A stretch of DNA of 7,183 nucleotides from Planctomycetota bacterium (GTDB taxonomy: Bacteria; Planctomycetota; Planctomycetia; Isosphaerales; Isosphaeraceae): the NCBI GenBank assembly GCA_021818605.1, contig JAKAUH010001171.1, forward strand, positions 1-7,183, given 5' to 3'. Shown piece by piece: positions 1 through 5,245 of this stretch. The notes beneath the pieces are model-generated. The model ran no database searches, was not told the origin of the DNA, and saw nothing but the letters and a program-made list of their open reading frames with translations. The translations under genes and the position numbers were made by a program. Within the stretch, counting starts at the first letter, position 1. Every line of letters begins with the position of its first letter.

Positions 1-31
1 CCGATCTTTCACGCCGGGCTAATACTTTCAT
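1..31 (-). CDS. possible start of a downstream gene, cut by window edge
   Basis: After the stop of the DUF1573 gene, an ATG at 31-29 on the minus strand opens a frame reading MKVLARRERS, which stays open to the window edge. A GGAG lies about 12 nt upstream, somewhat far for a ribosome binding site. Only ten codons are visible, so no product can be named. The short distance to the preceding stop would fit a second gene in the same operon. It may equally be a chance ATG in intergenic DNA. Confidence 0.22.
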   Translation of the reverse strand, partial: MKVLARRERS

Positions 32-49
32 GACGACGTAATACTCCAG

Positions 50-1111
50 CTAATCGATGACGACGTAGGGCAGATCAACCCTGGCCTGAAGCGGGTGATC
101 GGTGATGATCGTGATGTTCCCGCGACGGTTCTTCGCCCCGGGTATTCCCTCGATCTGGACCGTCTGGGTCAGGGCGGCGGACGTGCTCAGCGGTCGGCCG
201 CTGATGCCCGAGTCCCCGCCTTCGATTCGCATGATCCGGAAAGGGCTTTGATCGCGCGCCTGGACGACCACCCGGTACTCGCGCTCGGCCGGCCGAATCG
301 CGACGACCCTGGGTGACAATGAGAGCGGCGCCACGACCTCCCACGCGACGATATGACGGTGGAGAACCTGGTCGCCTTGCCGGAGCAGGATTTCCGCGCG
401 ACGCTCTCGGGGTGGTCCGCTCGGGTCGAGCGTGGTGAGGAATCGCCTCGATTCGACCCGTAGCCCGTCGTCGGAGGGCCCCGACTCCTTCGGCCCGGCC
501 CATTCGACCCTGGCCGTTGAGCGCAGTTCCAGGCGTCCGAGATCAATCGGCGCCTCGGTCGCGGTTCCGGAAGCGTACACCCGGAACGCGGCCACCGCCG
601 GCTCTCGGGAACCGACGACGACGGGTCGGTCAGAACGGCCATCCTGTTCAACGCGGATCGGCGGAACGGCCGTCGCCACGGTTCGGAGCACGAAGGAGGG
701 CTCGTCCGGCAGGTCGGTCACAATTTCCGTGTCGTGCACGACGGGGCCGAAGCGGTCGCCGACGTGAAGCGTAACCCGGATCTCGGAAGAGTCGCCGGGC
801 CTGAGCGTTGTCGTGGCGGCCTCGACAACTCCGCAGCAGGTCCTGTGATTGATGACGTTGAGTATCTTGACGTCGCGACCGGTCGTATTCCTGAGTTGAT
901 ACCGATGTTCGACCTTCCGACCCGAGCTGGCGACCAGCGCCCCAAAGTCGAACTCCCGGTCGAACCTGGCGATCAGTCCCGGCTCAGGCTCGACCCGCTG
1001 GGACGTCGAACGGCCCCCGTCGCATCCCGCGAGAGGTCCCCGGGGCGACGCACGCCAGGGGGATGACGAGGTAACTTGGAAGGGGGGGGAGGTCAGAAGC
1101 CAGGGGCACAT
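50..1111 (-). CDS. DUF1573 domain-containing exported protein
   Basis: The product is 353 residues from the ATG at 1111. Residues about 50-145 form a DUF1573 (immunoglobulin-like, envelope-associated) domain: it opens FDREFDFGAL, continues with a QLRNTTG strand and the typical cysteine turn RTCCG (Cys92-Cys93), and then LRPGDSSEIRV. The rest, to about 350, is beta-rich and resembles further Ig-like repeats. The start at 1111 is preferred to an in-frame ATG at 1180 because AAGGGAG sits 8 nt upstream of it and because a TATAAT box at 1165-1160 would otherwise lie inside the gene. The N-terminus is odd: it contains LAGC (Cys30), a lipobox-like end, but the preceding stretch is not hydrophobic, whereas an overlapping frame encodes a better signal-like segment (see findings). 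The biochemical role of this family is unknown; a surface or periplasmic location is an inference. It is transcribed divergently from the lipid-transport operon. Confidence 0.8.
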   Translation of the reverse strand: MCPWLLTSPPFQVTSSSPWRASPRGPLAGCDGGRSTSQRVEPEPGLIARFDREFDFGALVASSGRKVEHRYQLRNTTGRDVKILNVINHRTCCGVVEAATTTLRPGDSSEIRVTLHVGDRFGPVVHDTEIVTDLPDEPSFVLRTVATAVPPIRVEQDGRSDRPVVVGSREPAVAAFRVYASGTATEAPIDLGRLELRSTARVEWAGPKESGPSDDGLRVESRRFLTTLDPSGPPRERRAEILLRQGDQVLHRHIVAWEVVAPLSLSPRVVAIRPAEREYRVVVQARDQSPFRIMRIEGGDSGISGRPLSTSAALTQTVQIEGIPGAKNRRGNITIITDHPLQARVDLPYVVID

Positions 1112-1119
1112 ACCGGATA

Positions 1120-1126
1120 CTCCCTT
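1120..1126 (-). promoter_or_regulatory. ribosome binding site deciding the DUF1573 start
   Basis: AAGGGAG is read on the minus strand, 8 nt before the ATG at 1111. It supports that start over the longer in-frame alternative at 1180, which has no comparable site. Confidence 0.6.
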
Positions 1127-1159
1127 CCGCAGACGGACGGAAACACCGGGCGCACGGAA

Positions 1160-1188
1160 ATTATACGAACCTGCCCGCATCAGGGGAA
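1160..1188 (-). promoter_or_regulatory. sigma-70-type promoter for the DUF1573 gene
   Basis: A perfect TATAAT is read on the minus strand at 1165-1160. At 17 nt upstream is TTCCCC (1188-1183), a poor -35 element matching three of six consensus positions. Transcription would start near 1153, giving a leader of about 40 nt that carries the AAGGGAG site. A perfect -10 is uncommon by chance in DNA this GC-rich, but the -35 is weak. Confidence 0.45.
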
Positions 1189-1302
1189 TCTACGATCCAA
1201 TCGATCAAAACGATGGCAATCAGAGACGACAAAGTCAACAGTCTACCGAAAAAAACACCGACCCTCCCACCTGGTCGCCGCGTACGCTTGCCGAGATTGG
1301 GA

Positions 1303-1331
1303 TTGCCCGACCTGGCAGGTTCGACTAAAGT
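1303..1331 (+). promoter_or_regulatory. possible promoter of the lipoprotein-permease-MCE operon
   Basis: TTGCCC (1303-1308) and TAAAGT (1326-1331) each match four of six sigma-70 positions and are 17 nt apart. They lie about 90 nt before the GTG of the first operon gene. The intergenic region 1112-1417 otherwise holds the divergent promoter and an A-rich tract near 1250, and I see no other gene in it. Confidence 0.33.
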
Positions 1332-1417
1332 CCGCGCCGTTTGTGGACGAGGGGAGCCCGGCGCAGGGAGCGCGGGGCGGGGATCCTGCGTCCTCGATGA
1401 ACCAGGGAAGGGGATCC

Positions 1418-2068
1418 GTGACGACCCGCCGACCGCTCATTGCAGCGCTGGTGGCCGGGATGATGCTGGGTTGCTGGGGGTGCGGGCTGGCGCCGCACAG
1501 CTTCCGCAAGATCCACCATCCCGCGCCCCTGGTGCGGGCCCGCTCGGTGGGCCTGGGCGACCGCGAGCCCGACTCGCAGGTCGTGCCCGCCCTGATCGGC
1601 CGCCTCGACGACGAGGATCCGGTGGTCCGGATGGCCGCTCATGAGGAATTGCGGAGGCGGACCGGGCAGGACTTCGGTTACGTCGCGTGGGCCACCCCGG
1701 AGGAGCGTGCCCAGGCCGTCGGTCGCTGGCGGAGTTGGCTGACGGGTCCGCCCATGCCGGCCGGCTCGCTCCAGTCGCCCCAGATGGCGATGGCCCCCGT
1801 GGCCATGTCGCCCCAGGCGGCCCGGATGCAGGCGCGCCGTCGCCGTCGTCGGCGGGCTCAACCCCCTCCCGCCATGGCGGCGATCCCGCCGCCCCAGGTC
1901 GCGACGCAGGGACCTCCTGTGATGGGCGGGGCGATTCCGACGCCCCGGCCTGTTGTGGTGCCGTCCGGCCCGCAGACGCAGACGCAGATGCAGCCACAGA
2001 CCCCGGCACCCGCGCCAGCGCAAGCACCAGCCCTTGCGGCGCCGGTCATGGAGGGATCTTCACCATGA
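1418..2068 (+). CDS. HEAT-type lipoprotein, coupled to permease
   Basis: The product is 216 residues from GTG 1418, chosen because AGGGAAGGGG ends 4 nt before it; an in-frame ATG at 1397 has only a distant purine tract. Residues 4-18 (RR, then PLIAALVAGMMLG) are a short signal peptide leading to Cys19 or Cys22, so it is probably a lipoprotein, although the lipobox MLGC is not canonical. Residues about 52-81 look like one HEAT-type helical pair (VVPALIGRLDDEDPVVRMAA), followed by RRRTGQDFGY and a WRSWL motif, a combination I associate with small planctomycete proteins. From about residue 110 the tail is low-complexity, rich in Pro, Gln, Ala and Met, and includes seven consecutive arginines (140-146). 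The stop overlaps the permease ATG as ATGA, so translation is probably coupled. A role as envelope partner of the lipid transporter is inferred only from this context. Confidence 0.78.
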   Translation: MTTRRPLIAALVAGMMLGCWGCGLAPHSFRKIHHPAPLVRARSVGLGDREPDSQVVPALIGRLDDEDPVVRMAAHEELRRRTGQDFGYVAWATPEERAQAVGRWRSWLTGPPMPAGSLQSPQMAMAPVAMSPQAARMQARRRRRRRAQPPPAMAAIPPPQVATQGPPVMGGAIPTPRPVVVPSGPQTQTQMQPQTPAPAPAQAPALAAPVMEGSSP

Positions 2069-2982
2069 GTACCGCAGCAGACGCGGGCCCGGCCACCCCG
2101 TTCCTGATCCGGCCGCTCGGCTGGGTGGGGCGGCTCATCCTGTCGGTGGTGTCGTATGTGGGAGGGGTCGCCCTGCTGACCCTGGGCGCCGCGGGACGCA
2201 CGCTGGCCGCACGCCCGCGCGACGAGCGATCGCGTGAACTGCCCGGCTTCGTGCTGACGATGTCGCGCCAGATCTCCTGGATGCTGGTTGTGGGTATCCC
2301 GCTGGTCGGACTGGTGCACGTGGCGATGGGGTCGTTCCTGTCAATGCAGGCGTACTACGGCAGCACGTTCATCGACGGCACCGGGGCGGTCGTGGGCGTC
2401 GGGCTGTTACGCAACCTCGGCGGCCTGATGTCGGGGATGACGCTGTCCGGGATCCTGGCGGCCCGGATGATCCCCGAGCTGCGACGGTTGGCGCGGCATC
2501 CCGATCCGGGCGACGACGCCCCGCTGCCGGTGGCGGTCCGCCTGGCAGGCCCCCGGATCGTAGCGGCGGGAGTCGCCTGCCTGCTGCTGAGCCTCTGGGG
2601 GGTCGCCGTCGGCACGGTCGTTGGCTGGCAGGCGGCGGTGTCGATGATGGGGCTGCCCACCGAGATGTTCTTCATGATGATGTTCAAGATGATCTGGTTC
2701 CGCGACGTGGTGGGCCTGGTAGTCAAGGGGATGCTGTACGGGATGATTCCGGCGGCCATCTGCTGCCACGAGGCGCTTCGGCCGAGCTTCCGCGAGGAGG
2801 CCGCGGCCCGCCGCCACGCCGCGATGCATGCCGACGCCGGGGCGCCCCTGGCCACCCCGGTGTTCCGGGCGACCTGCCTGGGCATCGTGGCGATCCTGCT
2901 GGTGAACATGAGCTGGTTCATGCTGGTCTATCACGCGGTCCCGTTCTACGGCCCGACGCTTCTGAAGCCGCCGGCCCGGTGA
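2065..2982 (+). CDS. mlaE: MlaE-like ABC transporter permease
   Basis: The product is 305 residues, against about 260 for E. coli MlaE. The start ATG overlaps the preceding TGA by 4 bp, and GGAGGG lies 9 nt upstream. Residues 82-139 carry the family signature: GLVHVAMGSFLSMQAYYG, then STFIDGTGAVVGVGLLRNLG and LMSGMTLSGILAARMIPEL. Hydrophobic segments lie near residues 22-42, 70-95, 106-131, 170-192, 205-235 and 270-290. MlaE-type permeases sit in the inner membrane as a dimer, bind an MCE protein on the outside and an MlaF-type ATPase inside, and move phospholipids between the membranes. The MCE gene follows directly; no ATPase gene is in the window, so it must be encoded elsewhere. A loop rich in basic and acidic residues at about 140-165 and a C-terminal extra helix explain the greater length. 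The family call is firm; transport direction cannot be told. Confidence 0.9.
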   Translation: MSTAADAGPATPFLIRPLGWVGRLILSVVSYVGGVALLTLGAAGRTLAARPRDERSRELPGFVLTMSRQISWMLVVGIPLVGLVHVAMGSFLSMQAYYGSTFIDGTGAVVGVGLLRNLGGLMSGMTLSGILAARMIPELRRLARHPDPGDDAPLPVAVRLAGPRIVAAGVACLLLSLWGVAVGTVVGWQAAVSMMGLPTEMFFMMMFKMIWFRDVVGLVVKGMLYGMIPAAICCHEALRPSFREEAAARRHAAMHADAGAPLATPVFRATCLGIVAILLVNMSWFMLVYHAVPFYGPTLLKPPAR

Positions 2983-2990
2983 GAAGCCTG

Positions 2991-3035
2991 GAGTCGAGTC
3001 GAGACGAGACGAGACGAGACGAGACGAGACGAGTC
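2991..3035 (+). repeat. pentanucleotide tandem repeat (GAGWC)9
   Basis: Nine perfect 5-bp units: GAGTC twice, GAGAC six times, GAGTC once, followed by the decayed units GATTC and GGTTC up to 3045. It lies in the 109-bp gap between the permease stop and the MCE ribosome binding site, so copy-number change by slippage would not alter either protein but would change the spacing. The flanking units GAGTC, GAGTC, GAGTC and GATTC each match GANTC, the target of CcrM-type methylases. On the minus strand it makes open frames rich in Ser-Arg-Leu, which are artefacts. Confidence 0.9.
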
Positions 3036-3078
3036 GATTCGGTTCGGCCGGCGCCGGGACGCGGCGGGCCGGGTCCCC

Positions 3079-3085
3079 GGGAGGT
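3079..3085 (+). promoter_or_regulatory. ribosome binding site of the MCE gene
   Basis: GGGAGGT lies 6 nt before the ATG at 3092. It is a strong site that fixes the start, placed about 45 bp beyond the pentamer repeat. Confidence 0.65.
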
Positions 3086-3091
3086 AGTGAG

Positions 3092-4381
3092 ATGCACGCC
3101 CGTTTTTCGGCCCGCGAGGTCTGGGTCGGCCTCGTCGTGATCGTGGCCATCGGCGCCCTGATCGCCCTGGTCGGTCTGGCCAGCGACGGGCCCGGTTTCC
3201 TCTCGCCGCAGCAGACGATCAACGTGGTCTTCCGCGATGCGCAGGGGATCCGGATCGGTAGCCCGGTGCGGGTCGCCGGGCTGGATACCGGCAGCGTGGT
3301 CGACACCGACATGGTCGAGGTCGAGGGTATGCTGCGGGCCCGGGTGCGGATCTCCCTGCCGGCGCGGCTGGTCAAGATGCTCCGCCAGGACGTGAAGGTC
3401 ACGGTGGCCCCGGCGCTCACCGGCATGAGCCACATCAACATCGTCTCGACGGGCCGGTCGGGCGTCCCGCTGGTCGCCGGGCAGACGATCAGCGGCGTGG
3501 AGACGTCGTTCTTCGACCCGATCATCGAGCAGGTTGGGCTGGGGCCGGTCGAGCGCAACGACATCCGCCACATGATCGGCGAGATCCGCCAGACGGTCGA
3601 CTCGGCCGGTCCACGGGTGCGGCAGCTCCTGGCCTCGCTTGAGGATACGACGGCGAACGTGAGGGAGCTGAGCGACTCGGTCCGGCCGGCCATCGAGGGG
3701 ACGGTCGCCGAGATCCACGAACTGTCGAGGCGGATCCGGGTCAACGCGCCCCGGGTGGAATCGACGCTCGCGCACGTGGACGCGATCACGGGGCAGGTGC
3801 AGGGGATCGTCACCGAGAACCGCGAGAACATGCGGCAGTCGATGTCTTCCGTGCGGGACCTGACGGCCACGCTGCACGATATCATGAGCAGGGACCGGGT
3901 GAAGGTCGAGAAGGTGCTCGATGGGCTGGATGAACTGCGGGTTCGGGCCGCGCGGGTGCTCTACCAGGCCGAGCAGGTGGCCTCGCAGGTCGCCGGCATC
4001 CTGGTGCGGGGCAGGACCGAGATCCAGCGGTCGATCACGAATATCCGCGATGCCACCGACTGGGGCAACAAGCTGGTGCAGAAAATCTTCGCCAACCCGT
4101 TCGTGCTCAGCCCGTTCTACAAGCCGAGCCGCGAGGACATCCGGGTCGAGGGAGCGTATGACACCGCACTGATGTTCACTCACGGCGCCGAGGCGCTCCA
4201 GGACGTGGTCAAGACGCTGGAGACCATGCAGGCGATGCCGACGACGCCCGACCAGCAGCGGGAGCTCCAGCAACTGAGGCAGAAGGTGCTGGTTTTGACC
4301 GAACAGCTCGGGGCGACGTCGCAGCGACTGGCCGAGTCGCTCAAGCAGCCTGTGGGACGCGAACGGGTGCGCCGGCAATGA
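3092..4381 (+). CDS. mlaD: MCE-domain (MlaD-like) lipid-transport protein
   Basis: The product is 429 residues. Residues about 10-30 form one uncleaved membrane anchor (VWVGLVVIVAIGALIALVGL). Residues about 40-120 are a single MCE domain: INVVFRDAQGIRIGSPVRVAG, then VRISLPARLVKMLRQDVKV and the loop LTGMSHINIVSTG. Residues about 130-330 and 390-420 are predicted helical and coiled-coil (heptad-like runs such as VRELSDSVRPAIEGTVAEI), so the protein is much longer than E. coli MlaD (about 180) and closer in design to MCE proteins with a long helical tail that forms a tunnel or needle. MCE proteins form hexamers on the MlaE permease and shuttle lipids through the periplasm. It stands 109 bp after the permease, in the same direction. 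The specific substrate is not known; the symbol reflects family resemblance rather than proven orthology. Confidence 0.88.
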   Translation: MHARFSAREVWVGLVVIVAIGALIALVGLASDGPGFLSPQQTINVVFRDAQGIRIGSPVRVAGLDTGSVVDTDMVEVEGMLRARVRISLPARLVKMLRQDVKVTVAPALTGMSHINIVSTGRSGVPLVAGQTISGVETSFFDPIIEQVGLGPVERNDIRHMIGEIRQTVDSAGPRVRQLLASLEDTTANVRELSDSVRPAIEGTVAEIHELSRRIRVNAPRVESTLAHVDAITGQVQGIVTENRENMRQSMSSVRDLTATLHDIMSRDRVKVEKVLDGLDELRVRAARVLYQAEQVASQVAGILVRGRTEIQRSITNIRDATDWGNKLVQKIFANPFVLSPFYKPSREDIRVEGAYDTALMFTHGAEALQDVVKTLETMQAMPTTPDQQRELQQLRQKVLVLTEQLGATSQRLAESLKQPVGRERVRRQ

Positions 4382-4422
4382 CGAGGGCGTAGACCGGGAG
4401 GCCCTACCTTCGTGCCTTTGAT

Positions 4423-4450
4423 TAAACTCGCTCCAGATTCCGGCCGATAC
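4423..4450 (+). promoter_or_regulatory. sigma-28 (FliA/SigD) type promoter for flgM
   Basis: TAAA (4423-4426), 16 nt, then GCCGATAC (4443-4450). The sigma-28 consensus is TAAA, about 15 nt (14-16 in SigD promoters), then GCCGATAA or GCCGATAT, so the -10 matches seven of eight positions. It lies in the gap after the MCE gene and points at flgM, whose product is the inhibitor of sigma-28. Transcription would begin near 4457. Confidence 0.6.
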
Positions 4451-4456
4451 TTAATG

Positions 4457-4630
4457 CTGTTGAGGCCCGAAACGGGCATCACGGCGTGAGCGGAGACCGG
4501 AGCGGGACGCCCGCAAGAAGGCTGAAAAGCCGCCAGGGTTCCCGGGGGGCCTCCGTGGGTACCGAGACAGACATCTCATGGTTCTGCCGGCGGCGGAGCC
4601 GACGGCCAATGCACCCGATTGGGAGGCGCG
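4457..4630 (+). promoter_or_regulatory. long structured 5' leader of flgM
   Basis: This is about 174 nt from the inferred start site to the ATG. It contains GCCCG-AAA-CGGGC (4465-4477), GCGGG-ACG-CCCGC (4502-4514), and GGCT-GAAA-AGCC with a GNRA-type tetraloop (4520-4531). CGGAG (4491-4495) can pair with CTCCG (4551-4555) and would enclose the last two as a three-way junction; CGGAG at 4498-4502 is a competing partner. I do not recognise a known riboswitch class. No credible reading frame fills it. Confidence 0.35.
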
Positions 4631-4915
4631 ATGGAAATCTACGGCGCTGGGGGAACACAAGGCCCTCAACCCATTTACCCGCGACTGGCCGCGTTTAGCG
4701 TCGAGGCCGGCCACACGGTGCACTCCAGTGCCCCGCGTGACCATGTCGAGATCTCGCCCCTGGGCCAGATGCTCGACGGGATCGGCCAGTTGCCTGAGAT
4801 CCGCCACGAGCGGGTCGACGAGATCCGCCGGCAGATCGCGGCCGGATCCTACGAGACTCCGGAAAAGCTCGAGCTGGCCCTCGACCGGCTGCTCGACGAA
4901 TTCCACGGCTGGTGA
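4631..4915 (+). CDS. flgM: FlgM family anti-sigma-28 factor
   Basis: The product is 94 residues, the usual FlgM size. Residues about 40-92 carry the family signature: DHVEISPLGQMLDGIGQL, then the helix RHERVDEIRRQIAAGSYETP and EKLELALDRLLDEF, the sigma-binding C-terminal half. The N-terminal 40 residues are not conserved and are probably disordered, as in known FlgM. FlgM binds sigma-28 (FliA) in the cytoplasm until the hook-basal body is complete and is then exported through the flagellar secretion channel. The ATG at 4631 is preferred; GGGAGG lies 4 nt upstream. A TTG at 4619 would add four residues and include that site in the coding region. The usual neighbours flgN and flgK are not in the window. 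The sigma-28-type promoter upstream suggests autoregulation. Confidence 0.87.
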   Translation: MEIYGAGGTQGPQPIYPRLAAFSVEAGHTVHSSAPRDHVEISPLGQMLDGIGQLPEIRHERVDEIRRQIAAGSYETPEKLELALDRLLDEFHGW

Positions 4916-4974
4916 TGTCGCGAACCCGGGCGTGGGCGGCCAGGCGTCGCCCCGCCGACGGGCGGAGCCTGATG

Positions 4975-5208
4975 TCCGCAGGCCGGCCTGGTGCTCCGAT
5001 ATGGGGCCGCCGAGCCGGCCCTGTTCGTCGAATGCTCTCGGGGGAAAAACGCAACCGGCGGGCGACAACGATCTTGGCAACCGGGGTGACCGTGCGGAAG
5101 AATAGGCTGGGTCGGTGCCCGCGAATCACCCTTCCCACGGCGGGCGGCGACGGCGGGCGCCGGACCGAGCCTGACAGTTCGTTCCCTTCCGGTCGGCCGG
5201 CCTGCGGA
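4975..5208 (+). repeat. 14-bp perfect inverted repeat in the flgM-pilB gap
   Basis: TCCGCAGGCCGGCC at 4975-4988 is matched by its exact reverse complement at 5195-5208, with 206 bp between. The core GGCCGGCC is itself a palindrome, which lowers the significance. The 330-bp gap between flgM and the ATPase (4916-5245) otherwise shows no convincing gene; one small frame beginning at the flgM stop has a biased, Arg/Gly/Pro-rich composition and is not accepted. Confidence 0.4.
5074..5103 (+). promoter_or_regulatory. weak candidate promoter for the GspE/PilB gene
   Basis: TTGGCA (5074-5079, five of six) and AAGAAT (5098-5103, four of six) are 18 nt apart and lie about 140 nt upstream of the GTG start. 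This is the best sigma-70-like pair I see in the gap, but it is only a candidate. Confidence 0.22.
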
Positions 5209-5245
5209 GGCGAGCGGGCGTGATCTACCCGAGGAGATCTGCATC

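Noticed and set aside
30..67. 11-bp direct repeat ATGACGACGTA around the DUF1573 stop
   Set aside because: Only two short copies 27 bp apart; too little to call an attachment site or a duplication.
1076..1417. N-terminal extension of the lipoprotein frame upstream to 1076
   Set aside because: It would overlap the divergent gene start and its promoter, and would bury the signal peptide; GTG 1418 has the ribosome binding site.
1213..1644. 143-codon plus-strand frame starting in the divergent intergenic region
   Set aside because: It runs out of frame through the lipoprotein gene and becomes Arg/Gly/Pro-rich; no ribosome binding site.
2407..4378. Two very long minus-strand open frames (about 490 codons each) antisense to the permease and MCE genes
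   Set aside because: They are mirror frames of high-GC genes: composition rich in Arg, His, Asp and Pro, no recognisable domain, and they run through the pentamer repeat.
4457..4630. Cyclic-di-GMP (GEMM-I) riboswitch before flgM
   Set aside because: GGGACGC and a GAAA loop are present, but their order and the other conserved blocks do not fit the class.
5076..5092. Sigma-54 promoter (TGGC...GC) upstream of the ATPase gene
   Set aside because: TTGGCA is followed at the -12 position by GA instead of GC, so the essential dinucleotide is missing.
4912..5223. 103-codon frame beginning at the flgM stop
   Set aside because: The GTGATG overlap looks like coupling, but the protein is Arg/Gly/Pro-biased with no domain or plausible fold.
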